A stretch of 64,000 bases of DNA from JAHFUA01 sp963808725 (GTDB taxonomy: Bacteria > Acidobacteriota > Terriglobia > Terriglobales > Acidobacteriaceae): the NCBI GenBank assembly GCA_963808725.1, contig CAWEGO010000003.1, forward strand, positions 863,806 through 927,805, written 5' to 3'. Under the pieces are notes generated by a model. That model was given only the letters and a program-made list of their open reading frames with translations. It was not told where the DNA came from and did not search any database. This document shows positions 32,512-43,497 of this stretch, piece after piece (the stretch's first letter is position 1; each line of letters opens with the position of its first letter). Made by a program: the position numbers and the translations under genes.

Positions 32512-34599
32512 ATGAACCGGCGAGAATTCGTAAAGATGACGGCCGCGGCCGGCGCCGGCCTGGCCCTGTTTAAAGGCTTCGAGGGCAAGGCGTGGGCGTT
32601 CGAGCAGAGTCCGGTTTTGCGGAAGTTCATTTCTCCGCTTCCGGGGCTGGGCACGGGATTGCCCGTCGCCAACGGCGCCACGCAGCCAGACGGCAGCGTG
32701 CTGTACAAGCTTGCCGGCCAGCAGTTTTATCAGCAGATGCATCCTGACCTGCCCAAACCTACCAAGCTGTGGGGGTACGTGGATCGGACTACCGGCAATC
32801 CGGCCTACCTGGGGCCGATCATAGTGGCCAATCGAGGCACGCCGGTGCGGCTCCGCTTCAAGAACAATCTGCCGCCGGTGCATCCGCTGCCGGTGGACAC
32901 CACTTTGATGGGCGCGGACATGGGAGCGGCGCAAAACCGGGCGGTGATCCACTTGCACGGCGGATTCACGCCCTGGAGCGCGGACGGCGGTCCTTTCGCC
33001 TGGTTCGCGCCCGATGGCAGCTATGGATCCAGCTTCGTGAACGGCGTGCCGGGCGTTAAGGATGAAGCCGAGTACTACTACACCAACGATCAAAGCGCCC
33101 GCCTGCTGTGGTATCACGACCACGCGGTGGGCATCACCCGCCTGAACGCGTATGCGGGTTTGGCCTCGGCGTACCTGATCAACGATGAGGTCGTGGACAA
33201 CCTTGCCAGCGCCAAGACGAACTATCTTGTACCCCCGTTGCAGTACACGATTCCCCTGGTCCTGCAGGACAAGAGCTTCAAGAGCGTGGCCGACCAGTGG
33301 GGCCGGCCCGGCGACCTGTGGTATCCGTATCTGTACGAGTACAGCGGCGCGACCGGGCGATGGGAGCTCGGACCACCCTCCGACGGTTTCGCCAACCTGG
33401 GACTGCCACCGACGCCGAGCTGTGTGCCGGAGTACTTCTCCGACACGCCGGTAATCAACGGCGAAGCGTATCCCTACGTGGAAGTCGAGCCGAGACGGTA
33501 TCTGTTTGTCCTCCTCAACGCATCGCAGGCTCGCTTCTACAACCTGAATCTTTTCTACGAGTCCATGCTGAACCCGAAGGAAGCGGATACGAGCAAGCCG
33601 GGACCAGCCTTCATCCAGATCGCGAATGAAGGCGGCCTGCTGCCCGCGCCGGTGGTGCTGAACCGTCCGCCGGTGCTGCTGGCCTACGCTTCCGACGGCA
33701 GCGTGAATCCGGACGGACCGTACGACCTGCTGCTGGCGCCGGCGGAGCGGGCGTACATCATCGTCGACTTCTCGCAGTGCCAGCCGGGCGACCGGCTCAT
33801 CCTGTACAACGACGCACCGGCGCCGTTCCCGGGAGGAGATTCGCGCAACGATTACTTCACCGGTGATCCCGACCAGACGGGGATCGGCGGCGCGCCCACC
33901 ACCAAGCTCGGCAAAGGCCCCAACACGCGGACGCTGCTGCAGTTTCGCGTAGTCAGGCCTAAGGGCGCTCCGGATGCGTGGAATTTCAACTCCACCCTCA
34001 ACGCGCTGGCGTCTCCGGGCGGACTGCCCAAGGCCTACCACGATTCTCACGTCCCGTTCGGCGAGTTCGATCTCAATCCCAAGGGCGTCCAACGCGAAGC
34101 CAAGACGCTGAATGAGGACTACGACGGGTACGGACGCCTCATCCAGCGAGTCGGTACGGGCACCATGCTCTATACGGACAGCTTCGGGCGGAACTACATC
34201 GACACGCCGACTGAGGTCTATCAGAACGGTCAGACCGTGGTGTGGGACATCTATAACACCACCGGCGATACTCATCCCATGCACGTCCACCTGGTAAATG
34301 TGCAGGTGCTGGGGCGGGACACGTATGCCACCGTCGGGGACCACGAGAAGGTGCGCACCAGTCAGTTCACGCCGCCGGATCCGAACTATCGCGGCTGGAA
34401 GGAAACCGTGCGCGTGAATCCAGGAGAGGTGACGCGGGTGATTATGCAGTTCACGCTGCCGAAGGTGCCGTTCGCGGTGCCGGAGAGCCCAAGGCTGAAG
34501 CAGTCCTACGGGATCTCTGGTGGGAACGAGTATGTGTGGCATTGCCACATCCTGGAACACGAAGAGCACGACATGATGCGGCCGCTGGTCGTGCTTTAG
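32512..34599 (+). CDS. Tat-exported multicopper oxidase (CotA/bilirubin oxidase-like)
   Basis: A 695-residue three-domain copper oxidase that couples substrate oxidation to reduction of oxygen to water. A twin-arginine signal (NRREFVKMTAAAGAGLALF) directs folded export. The four copper-binding segments are present: HLHGG (near 147), WYHDHA (near 201), HPMHVHL (near 588) and HCHILEHEEHDMM (near 677). The start at 32512 has AAGGAAG upstream. Likely substrates are metals, phenols or pigments; this cannot be settled from sequence. A terminator follows at 34627. Confidence 0.93.
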   Translation: MNRREFVKMTAAAGAGLALFKGFEGKAWAFEQSPVLRKFISPLPGLGTGLPVANGATQPDGSVLYKLAGQQFYQQMHPDLPKPTKLWGYVDRTTGNPAYLGPIIVANRGTPVRLRFKNNLPPVHPLPVDTTLMGADMGAAQNRAVIHLHGGFTPWSADGGPFAWFAPDGSYGSSFVNGVPGVKDEAEYYYTNDQSARLLWYHDHAVGITRLNAYAGLASAYLINDEVVDNLASAKTNYLVPPLQYTIPLVLQDKSFKSVADQWGRPGDLWYPYLYEYSGATGRWELGPPSDGFANLGLPPTPSCVPEYFSDTPVINGEAYPYVEVEPRRYLFVLLNASQARFYNLNLFYESMLNPKEADTSKPGPAFIQIANEGGLLPAPVVLNRPPVLLAYASDGSVNPDGPYDLLLAPAERAYIIVDFSQCQPGDRLILYNDAPAPFPGGDSRNDYFTGDPDQTGIGGAPTTKLGKGPNTRTLLQFRVVRPKGAPDAWNFNSTLNALASPGGLPKAYHDSHVPFGEFDLNPKGVQREAKTLNEDYDGYGRLIQRVGTGTMLYTDSFGRNYIDTPTEVYQNGQTVVWDIYNTTGDTHPMHVHLVNVQVLGRDTYATVGDHEKVRTSQFTPPDPNYRGWKETVRVNPGEVTRVIMQFTLPKVPFAVPESPRLKQSYGISGGNEYVWHCHILEHEEHDMMRPLVVL

Positions 34600-34626
34600 G
34601 CACAGCCGGCCCTTGGAGTCGTGCTC

Positions 34627-34687
34627 CTGCCCGGGGCGCCCATCAGCACACGGAGCAATGATGGGCCAGCCCCGGGCAGTTTTTTTT
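34627..34687 (+). terminator. Strong Rho-independent terminator after the multicopper oxidase
   Basis: CTGCCCGGGGC (34627-34637) pairs perfectly with GCCCCGGGCAG (34669-34679) and is followed by eight T. The loop itself can fold (GCCCATCA/TGATGGGC). Confidence 0.92.
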
Positions 34688-34770
34688 GCCCCAGGCCACC
34701 GCGCGGTCTGCAACGGCTTGCAGCCAGCGGCCTGAACGGCGATACTGTCGAGCCACTTACGGAGGTCTTC

Positions 34771-35139
34771 ATGCAACATGCGCAGGGTTTTTTGAAGCTG
34801 GTCAACGACGCCAAGCAGCGCATCCGCGAAACCACCGTGGATGAGGTCAAGGACAAGCTCGACCAGGGAGAGAAGTTCGTATTGATCGACGTGCGCGAGG
34901 AGAGCGAGTTCGCCAAAGACCATCTGCCGGGAGCGATCCACCTGGGCAAGGGGATCATCGAGCGCGATATCGAGCAGCGCGTGCCCGATCCCAAGGCGCC
35001 TATCGTGCTGTACTGCGGTGGGGGCTTCCGCTCGGCTCTCTCCGCCGACAACCTGCAGAAGATGGGATACACCAACGTCCTCTCCATGGACGGTGGCATT
35101 CGGGTATGGCGGGAGAAGCGCTTGCCGTTGGAGAAGTGA
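34771..35139 (+). CDS. Rhodanese-like sulfurtransferase
   Basis: A 122-residue single-domain rhodanese, cytoplasmic, with LIDVREESEFAKDHLPGAIHLGKG and the active-site loop YCGGGFRSAL (Cys82). The six-residue loop fits a sulfur carrier/transferase. A GGAGG lies five bases before the ATG. An extra N-terminal helix (about 25 residues) precedes the domain. It stands alone after a terminator. Confidence 0.92.
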   Translation: MQHAQGFLKLVNDAKQRIRETTVDEVKDKLDQGEKFVLIDVREESEFAKDHLPGAIHLGKGIIERDIEQRVPDPKAPIVLYCGGGFRSALSADNLQKMGYTNVLSMDGGIRVWREKRLPLEK

Positions 35140-35157
35140 TCGCCGGCAGCCCTGCGG

Positions 35158-35391
35158 CTAGCCGGCGCGCCTTATGGCGACGTTGCGTTCGGGCGGGAGC
35201 ACAGCCACGCTGCGGGACCGCATCCGCGGGGTGGGTTTGCGGCGGGAGTCCAGCTCCAGCATGCGCGCCAGCAGGGTCAGCCACATGCGGCTCTCTTCCC
35301 TATCGGCGGAGGCGGCCATGCGGCGCAGCGTCGCGGAGTCGCGACGCGCGATGGCATCGTGGATCTTTCGTCCCCATTTATCCTTAGCCAC
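35158..35391 (-). CDS. Small basic hypothetical protein
   Basis: A 77-residue, Arg-rich, helical product (KDKWGRKIHDAIARRDSATL at its start). The GTG at 35391 has GAGGAG eight bases upstream and was chosen over the longer open frame, whose first part looks non-coding. I do not recognise it. It is convergent with the rhodanese gene and divergent from the Ni/Co transporter gene. The rest of the 35392-35616 gap shows nothing I can name. Confidence 0.45.
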   Translation of the reverse strand: MAKDKWGRKIHDAIARRDSATLRRMAASADREESRMWLTLLARMLELDSRRKPTPRMRSRSVAVLPPERNVAIRRAG

Positions 35392-35616
35392 GAGTGGCGC
35401 TCCTCGAAGCCCGGGGCCCGTTCGCGAGCCGGCCTGGAAAGTGGCGGCGAACCAGGACCTGGACACGCGGCGCAAGAATACGCTTGCACCGCCAGTCGTG
35501 CAAGCCCATTTTTGTGCAATCGCAAGCCATTGAAATATCAGGGCTACAGCGCTTTTACCATAGAATATATGCGGGTTTGAAAGGGTACGCGTTGCAGGCG
35601 TGCCGTCCGAGATCGC

Positions 35617-36411
35617 ATGATCGAACTGCTGACCATCCTCGCCGTCGGATTCTTTCTCGGGATGCGGCACGCCACCGATCCCGATCATGTCATCGCGGTC
35701 TCCACCATCGTCAGCCGCGAGCGCTCCGTCCGCGCCGCCATGCTCATCGGGGCGTTCTGGGGCTTGGGACACACGATGACCATTCTGGGCGTCGGCTCCG
35801 CCATCGTGCTGTTCAACCTCGTGATCCCGCCGCGGCTGGGCGTGAGCATGGAGCTGTGCGTGGGCCTGATGCTGATCCTGCTGGGCGTGCTCAGCTTGAG
35901 CGGGTTCCGACGGTTTCTAGGTGGCAAGGCGGGCGCTGACCGCATGCACTCCCACCCCCACAGCCACGGCGACTACGTCCACGCCCATCCCCACCAGCAT
36001 GAGCCGGATCGTCACCCGCATTCGCCCGAACAGACTCCGCTGGCGCGCCTCGACCGCACCTTTGGCAGCCTTCGTCCTTACCAGGCGGTTCGCCCGCTGA
36101 TGATCGGCGTCGTCCACGGGCTGGCAGGTTCCGCCGCCATCGCCCTGCTGGTGCTGGCGACGATTCGCAATTCCCGCTGGGCGATCGGCTATCTGTTGAT
36201 CTTTGGGATTGGGACCATGGCCGGGATGATGCTGATCACGGCGGCGATCGGCTCCTCGGTCAGCTACACGCAAACTCGCTTCCAGCGATTCGGCGCCGGG
36301 CTGGCTACCGCAGCCGCTGTGCTCAGCCTTGGATTTGGACTTTTCCTCGCCTACCGGGCCGGATTCGTGAACGGCCTCTTCACCACCCGCCCGCAGTGGC
36401 TTCCCCGCTAG
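35617..36411 (+). CDS. Nickel/cobalt transporter (NicO/UreH family)
   Basis: A 264-residue membrane protein with about six helices. The signature GMRHATDPDHVIAVS (residues 15-29, H-x4-DH) and a central His-rich cytoplasmic loop (MHSHPHSHGDYVHAHPHQHE, about 110-135) mark metal-binding transporters. A second conserved GVVHGLAGSAAIALL lies after the loop. Probable substrate is Ni or Co; no urease or hydrogenase gene is nearby to decide. It ends 10 bases before the convergent dehydrogenase gene. Confidence 0.9.
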   Translation: MIELLTILAVGFFLGMRHATDPDHVIAVSTIVSRERSVRAAMLIGAFWGLGHTMTILGVGSAIVLFNLVIPPRLGVSMELCVGLMLILLGVLSLSGFRRFLGGKAGADRMHSHPHSHGDYVHAHPHQHEPDRHPHSPEQTPLARLDRTFGSLRPYQAVRPLMIGVVHGLAGSAAIALLVLATIRNSRWAIGYLLIFGIGTMAGMMLITAAIGSSVSYTQTRFQRFGAGLATAAAVLSLGFGLFLAYRAGFVNGLFTTRPQWLPR

Positions 36412-36421
36412 ATTCCCCGCC

Positions 36422-37381
36422 TCAGGCGACCCGCGTCGGCGGGAAGACCTGATCGCGGCCGCCTCCTGCATCTTGCATCCGGGCGACCGCGCTCCTGAGA
36501 GTGTGAGCGCTGCGCTCCAAGGCTTGCCGTTCTTCGACGGACATCTCGGGCTTCAGGATTTGCTCGACGCCTGCCCGCCCCAGAACGCTCGGCAGGGAAA
36601 GCGTGACGCCATATTCCGGGTTGTAAGAGCCGATTGGAATCACCGCTCGCTCGTCGCGCAACACCGCCTCCGCAATGCGGGCCGACACTATGCCGATCCC
36701 ATACTGGCTGGCTTGAATGCCCTCGATGATGGTGATGTTGGCATAGCGAACGTCACGCTCGATGCTGGTTTGGCCGTCGTGTCCCAGCAGCGCAAGCGCC
36801 GGCGTCCCGGCGACCCGTGCGGACGACCACAAGAATACTTCCGAGGTTCCGTGCTCACCCAGGACTAGGGCATCCACATACGCCGGAGCGATGTTCAGCC
36901 GCTGCGCCAGGTGAAAGCGGAAGCGCAGACTGTCGAGAAATGTCCCGCTGCTCAGGACGCGCTGGTATCCCGACATGCGGACGAAATCGGCCAGCGGGTC
37001 CGGCGGATCGGTGACCACAAGAATCACCGCTTCCGGAACCACCTTGAGGAGTTGCGGAACGATATCCCGGTAGACGCCCAGGTTTGCATCGAGCAGCTTG
37101 AGCCGGCCGGCCGGATCATTCCGGTCGGTTGCGCCTCCGGTCTTTTCGTTCAGCCCAGCCGTAATCATGACCAGCGCCGCGCCGGCCAGATCCGGGTAAT
37201 CGCCGTCGCGGATATCGACCCTGGGCGTGAGGGATGTGCCGTATTGCAGGTCGGTCGCGACCGCCCTGGCCCGCTTGCGGTCCTTATCCAATACCACGAT
37301 TTCACGCGCACTGCCGCGCAGGACCAACGACATCAGGCAGGCAGAACCAACGGCGCCGGCGCCAATTACTCCAATCTTCAT
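36422..37381 (-). CDS. Lactate/malate dehydrogenase-like protein with altered active site
   Basis: A 319-residue NAD-dependent 2-hydroxyacid dehydrogenase of the LDH/MDH superfamily. The nucleotide-binding GAGAVGSA, Asp32 after beta-2, GTFLDSLRFR (Asp150, Arg153) and GEHGTSEVFLWSSA (His177) are present. Two departures are clear: the invariant Asn of the TNPVD motif is Asp (TDPPD, Asp125), and the substrate loop has a short insertion (NEKTGGATDRNDPAGR). Activity or specificity may differ from ordinary LDH. The second ATG (37381) has GGAAAGG nine bases upstream; an ATG at 37390 is the alternative. Confidence 0.85.
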   Translation of the reverse strand: MKIGVIGAGAVGSACLMSLVLRGSAREIVVLDKDRKRARAVATDLQYGTSLTPRVDIRDGDYPDLAGAALVMITAGLNEKTGGATDRNDPAGRLKLLDANLGVYRDIVPQLLKVVPEAVILVVTDPPDPLADFVRMSGYQRVLSSGTFLDSLRFRFHLAQRLNIAPAYVDALVLGEHGTSEVFLWSSARVAGTPALALLGHDGQTSIERDVRYANITIIEGIQASQYGIGIVSARIAEAVLRDERAVIPIGSYNPEYGVTLSLPSVLGRAGVEQILKPEMSVEERQALERSAHTLRSAVARMQDAGGGRDQVFPPTRVA

Positions 37382-37413
37382 GGGTTCCATCCTTTCCGGT
37401 GAGTGAGTGTATC

Positions 37414-37494
37414 AAGTACCCAGTACCAAGTACCAAGTTGCGCAGTGGCCGGTTTCTTGCTTGTTACTTGGTTCTCGGTACTTGGTACTAAGTT
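37414..37494. repeat. AGTACCAAG-type inverted repeat
   Basis: AAGTACC/CAGTACCAAGTACCAAGT on the left (37414-37438) is imperfectly mirrored by ACTTGG...GGTACTTGGTACT on the right (37466-37491). It lies between two leftward genes and ends at the stop codon of the aldo/keto reductase. Confidence 0.6.
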
Positions 37495-38498
37495 CACACG
37501 ACCTGCACAATTTCCCGAGCCGGAGGAGCCATGAACTCAGGCCCCACCGGGTCGGTGATGGTTTCGCGCAGGATCTGGTCGATGGCGCGCATGGCGTCGG
37601 CGGAGAGCGACCATCCCAGCATGTCATCCATGGGCGTTATTTGCTGGGGATGGCGCGCGCCCCACAGCGCCACGCTGACGCCGGGCTGGTCGAGCAGCCA
37701 GCGCACCGCCAGGTGAATCACCCGCTTGCCGTAATTCTCCCGCGCGAAGCTATCCAGCCGTTCCACGGCCTCGAGATACTGCGCGTAGCGCGGAGGCCGG
37801 AACTTGGGGTCAACCTGCCGCAGGTCATCGCCCGTGAATTCGCTCTCCGGGCGCATCTTTCCGCTCAGCAGGCCGCGGCAAAGCGCCCCGTACGCCACCG
37901 TGCCGATACTGTTGCGGCGCGTGTACGGCAGAACCTCCTGCTCGATCTGCCGTTCAAACAGGTTGTACGGAGGCTGATTCGTGTGCAGCGGAGCAACCGC
38001 GCGGAAGGCGTCCATCTGCTCCGGCGAGAAGTTGCTGACGCCGATGGCGCGGATCTTGCCCTGCTCGAGCAACCGATGCATGGCATCGGCAGTATCTCCG
38101 ATCGGCGCCTGTGGATCGGGCCAGTGGATCTGGTAGAGATCGATATAGCTGGTGCGGAGGCGGCGCAGCGAGTCTTCGATCTCACGGTTGATCCGCTCCC
38201 GGCTTGCATTGCGGAACACCACGCCGTCGTGCCACTCCAAGCCAACCTTGGTCGCGATGATGACCTTTTCGCGTCCGCCCCACTGCTCGATGGCCTGGCC
38301 GACGATTTCCTCCGAGCGCCCGAAGCCATACACGGGAGCGGTGTCGATCAGGTTGATGCCCTTGTCGAGGGCGGTGTGGATGGTGCGGATCGATTCCTCT
38401 TCGTCCGCTCCACCCCACATCCAGCCGCCCATGGCCCACGTACCCAGGCCGATGCGCGAAGTACGAAGCTCAGTGCCGTTGATAGTTATGAATTCCAT
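37494..38498 (-). CDS. Aldo/keto reductase
   Basis: A 334-residue NADPH-dependent oxidoreductase with a TIM-barrel fold. The catalytic tetrad is readable: Asp52 and Tyr57 in IDTAPVYG, Lys84 in IATKVGLEW, His125 in DLYQIHWPDP. The cofactor end has WLLDQPGVSVALWGARHPQQ. Length and motifs fit the AKR11/YccK-like group acting on aldehydes or sugars; the substrate is unknown. AAAGGAG precedes the ATG. It is followed by the LDH-like gene in the same orientation with a repeat between. Confidence 0.92.
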   Translation of the reverse strand: MEFITINGTELRTSRIGLGTWAMGGWMWGGADEEESIRTIHTALDKGINLIDTAPVYGFGRSEEIVGQAIEQWGGREKVIIATKVGLEWHDGVVFRNASRERINREIEDSLRRLRTSYIDLYQIHWPDPQAPIGDTADAMHRLLEQGKIRAIGVSNFSPEQMDAFRAVAPLHTNQPPYNLFERQIEQEVLPYTRRNSIGTVAYGALCRGLLSGKMRPESEFTGDDLRQVDPKFRPPRYAQYLEAVERLDSFARENYGKRVIHLAVRWLLDQPGVSVALWGARHPQQITPMDDMLGWSLSADAMRAIDQILRETITDPVGPEFMAPPAREIVQVV

Positions 38499-38713
38499 AG
38501 CCGAACTCCTTTATCAGAACGATCGACTGTCTCAAAGCATCTTTCGTTCCAACCGGCCGGATGAAAAAGATCGCCGCCCGTGCATCGAATCAAAGACTTA
38601 ACGGCAACCGCAATTCCGCGGCCGGAGACCGGATGTCGGCATTTTGACAAGCGGTCGATAGTTCGTCTCGCTCGCAAGGCGAAGGGCATGGCCGATCATC
38701 ATGGCACCGCAAA

Positions 38714-40809
<2,096 letters not shown>

Positions 40810-41083
40810 AACTTCACCCCCACATTATTAGTTACACGAGACCCATTCTTTTAAGGTAATGGGATGCGTCGCGATGCGACGAAGCTTCAAACATCTCTGT
40901 GAAAAAACCGTTAACTCGAATCGCAAATCTGAATTGCTGGAGACAAGTCGCGACGGAAATTTGGCACCTTGTCAGATAGCTGACTGACGATCATGCGGCG
41001 TCCGCAGCGTGATTCAATGCGAGAACTGGCGTAACGGCCATCTCGACAAAGACCTAGCCGCAAAAACGAGAAGTATTTTCGAG

Positions 41084-41100
41084 TTGGCAAGCTGCTTGCT
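41084..41100 (+). promoter_or_regulatory. Candidate sigma-54 (-24/-12) promoter
   Basis: TTGGCAAGCTGCTTGCT matches the TGGCAC-N5-TTGC pattern, with GG (41086-41087) and GC (41098-41099) exactly ten bases apart. It lies 41 bases before the YceI-like gene, next to a divergent sigma-54 activator gene. Confidence 0.65.
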
Positions 41101-41140
41101 CTACTTCCGGGCGACAAGCTGAACGGAAAAGGAGAAAAAA

Positions 41141-42010
41141 ATGAAATCGCACATGCTACGCATCGTTAATTTCGCGACCAACAAGGTTGGCCTGACGTTT
41201 CTATTGCTGGCGCTGGCAGCCGGCATCGCTTCCATTCCTGCCCATGCCCAGAACGGCATCTGGCAGGTGGATGCGGAGCATTCCATTGCCCGGCTGTCTT
41301 TGGGGTCGAGTCCCAAGTCGGCGGAGGTTGGTGTGGCCCGCATCACTGGGAACGTGGCTTTCGATTCGAGCGATCCCGCAGATCCCATCGTCAACTTGAA
41401 CATTAAGCCGGATAACAGCCTGGGCGCGGACTACTCTGAGATCAGCTTCAAGTCGAAGCGCTCGGCGATGACCAGCGACGGGAAACTGACCGTCGTCGGC
41501 GACCTGTCTCTGACCCGCCTGCAGCGCAGCGTAACCCCGTACGCCGGGGGCGGCGACGGTTACTACGGCGCCGAGTCCGGCGCACCAGTTGTCCAAACCG
41601 ATACCCAGGAAGTCACGCTGGTGTTCCCCGCTGCGAGCCTCTCCGCGGCACAGAATGGAACGATGCAACTCTCGGCTATGACCCACATCAGCCGCGAGCG
41701 CTTCCCGCAGTTGCTGTCCGCGCTGGAGCAGGGCAACTGGCCGAGCATGGTGGTTGAGGATGGGAAATGCACCACCCGATACGCCGGGGGCGGCGATGGC
41801 TACTACGGCGCGGCCTGCACCGGAACTCCGGTGGCGACAGCGACCAACGCTGTGAACACCTACGCCGGAGGCGGCGAGGGCTATTACGGCTCCCAGCCAG
41901 CCGTGATTCCTGACGGCAGCCAGGCGACCATAGCTCTGAACCTCAATCTGACGCAGGTGGCGTCCGCGCCATCAGCCTCTTTCGCGGCGGCGCAAACTGC
42001 CGGAAACTGA
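41141..42010 (+). CDS. Secreted YceI-like protein carrying three YAGGG(D/E)GYYG motifs
   Basis: A 289-residue exported protein (signal peptide up to about AHAQ, residue 37). It begins like YceI lipocalin-type domains (GIWQVDAEHSIARLSLG, then VARITGNVAFD, ISFKSKRSAM and GDLSLTRLQR) and ends with another strand-rich part. Interspersed are three near-identical motifs, YAGGGDGYYG at 134-143 and 214-223 and YAGGGEGYYG at 241-250, which are not a YceI feature I know. AAGGAG precedes the ATG. YceI proteins bind isoprenoid or amide lipids; whether this one does is unknown. Probably sigma-54 controlled. Confidence 0.75.
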   Translation: MKSHMLRIVNFATNKVGLTFLLLALAAGIASIPAHAQNGIWQVDAEHSIARLSLGSSPKSAEVGVARITGNVAFDSSDPADPIVNLNIKPDNSLGADYSEISFKSKRSAMTSDGKLTVVGDLSLTRLQRSVTPYAGGGDGYYGAESGAPVVQTDTQEVTLVFPAASLSAAQNGTMQLSAMTHISRERFPQLLSALEQGNWPSMVVEDGKCTTRYAGGGDGYYGAACTGTPVATATNAVNTYAGGGEGYYGSQPAVIPDGSQATIALNLNLTQVASAPSASFAAAQTAGN

Positions 42011-42028
42011 AAACTCGAACAGAACCGA

Positions 42029-42070
42029 CGGAGGGATCCGGGATAACGGGCTCCCTCCGAAGGAGTTTTT
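42029..42070 (+). terminator. Rho-independent terminator after the YceI-like gene
   Basis: CGGAGGGATCCGGG pairs imperfectly with CGGGCTCCCTCCG and is followed by AAGGAGTTTTT, about 20 bases after the stop. Confidence 0.65.
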
Positions 42071-42185
42071 GGCGCACCCTTCAGCCGCCAACCGCCCCTT
42101 TCCATCGCGATCCAAGGATCAAATACAGAACGGAACGTGCTATGTTTAGCGAGCTGATTGAATCAGTTCGTCGAGACGAGTCAGT

Positions 42186-43271
42186 ATGAGCCGTTCTTTT
42201 TGGTTGTTTCTTATCCTGCTTCTTGTGCCACTCTCCGCCGTGTCAGGTCAAGACACCGCACTGCCCCAGCCTCAACCCCGGCCAACAAACGTCCCGCCCA
42301 ACAGCACGGATCGGCAAATCACGCTTGACGTGCAAGTGACGGACAAAGCTGGCGCACCCATTCGCGGGCTGCAGAAGCAAGACTTCACCCTTCTGGATGA
42401 TAAACAGCCGCAAAACATCCTCTCCTTTCATGCGGTGGACGGCGGAGCCGCCGCGACCGACCCGCCGGTTGAAATCGTTCTGGTCGTCGACGCCGTCAAC
42501 ACTTCTTTCTTCTCCAACTCTTACGAACGAGATGAGGTCAAGAAGTTTCTGCTGCAGAATGGCGGGAAGCTGGCTTGGCCAGTGTCGTTTGTCATGTTTT
42601 CTGAAGCTGGACCGGAGATCCAGAACGGTCCCTCTCGCGATGGAAACGCGTTGGCGGCGCTATACGATCGATACCAGGCCGGTCCGCGGTCCAAATATCT
42701 GACTAGCGGCGGCCACTGGGGCGCGGTTGAACGTATTGAAATGTCGCTCAATGGCCTTGCCTCCATCGTGGCCTACGAGCAAACACGACCCGGCAGAAAA
42801 CTGATGATCTGGCTGAGCCGGGGATGGCCGATGCTCTCGCAAATCAACCCACTCCTGAGCTCTAAAGACTCGCAGCAACTCTTCGACTCGATCGCGGCCG
42901 TATCCACAGCGCTCAGGCAAGCTCGCATCACTCTCTATAGCGTTGACCCCGGCGGTCTGCGGAATACAGGTACGATACGGAATTCGTACTACGAGAACTT
43001 TTTGAAGGGTGTGGCCTCACCTTCGCGGGCGCTGCCGGGCAACCTGGGCTTGCAGGTCCTTGCCGTTCAGAGTGGCGGGCGCGTCTTCACCTCGTCCAAC
43101 GACCTCACAACCGGAATCGCACATTCTGTCGCGGATGCCGATGCTTTTTACGTCCTTTCGTTCGCTGCTGCCCGGGCGGACCAGGCGAACGAGTATCACG
43201 CCCTCGGGATCACGGTCGACAAGCCGGGGGTCACGGCTCGCACCCGTACCGGCTACTACGCCCAGCGCTGA
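42186..43271 (+). CDS. VWFA-related acidobacterial domain protein
   Basis: A 361-residue exported protein (signal SFWLFLILLLVPLSAVSGQ). It belongs to the VWFA-related family typical of Acidobacteriota: an N-terminal ITLDVQVTDKAGAPIRGLQKQDFTLLDD segment, EIVLVVDAVNT in place of a classical MIDAS DxSxS, GRKLMIWLSRGWP, ARITLYSVDPGG and a terminal YYVLSF-type strand (FYVLSFAAA). Function is unknown, probably surface protein interactions. It starts about 175 bases after the YceI-like gene, beyond a terminator. Confidence 0.88.
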   Translation: MSRSFWLFLILLLVPLSAVSGQDTALPQPQPRPTNVPPNSTDRQITLDVQVTDKAGAPIRGLQKQDFTLLDDKQPQNILSFHAVDGGAAATDPPVEIVLVVDAVNTSFFSNSYERDEVKKFLLQNGGKLAWPVSFVMFSEAGPEIQNGPSRDGNALAALYDRYQAGPRSKYLTSGGHWGAVERIEMSLNGLASIVAYEQTRPGRKLMIWLSRGWPMLSQINPLLSSKDSQQLFDSIAAVSTALRQARITLYSVDPGGLRNTGTIRNSYYENFLKGVASPSRALPGNLGLQVLAVQSGGRVFTSSNDLTTGIAHSVADADAFYVLSFAAARADQANEYHALGITVDKPGVTARTRTGYYAQR

Positions 43272-43320
43272 GTCGCCGCTTTTGCCCCCGCTGCCTCCGT
43301 GTGAGCGCTGACCGCGAGTG

Positions 43321-43336
43321 TGTGATTGCCATCACA
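43321..43336. promoter_or_regulatory. Perfect CRP-type dyad
   Basis: TGTGA-TTGCCA-TCACA has both consensus CRP half-sites at the normal spacing. It lies 162 bases before the acyl-CoA dehydratase activase gene. This is the best of three such dyads in the window. Confidence 0.45.
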
Positions 43337-43497
43337 TCCCGAGCCGCTCCCAACCCGCTACCCTGCTGCCGTCTTCCCGGCCCTTGAAGCGAATGCAAAC
43401 GGCAGGCGACGCTCCCCCAAGCCTCCACCCCAGCAAACCAAACACGGGTTTGCTGGGGACCCCGGCCTGTGGCGCGAACGTCTGCGCGACCTGACAC

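Noticed and set aside
32398..34941. 847-codon minus-strand open frame opposite the multicopper oxidase
   Set aside because: No recognisable motif, and the plus strand encodes all four copper sites.
40975..40992. Second sigma-54 promoter (TGGCACCTTGTCAGA)
   Set aside because: The -24 half is good but the -12 GC is missing at the required distance.
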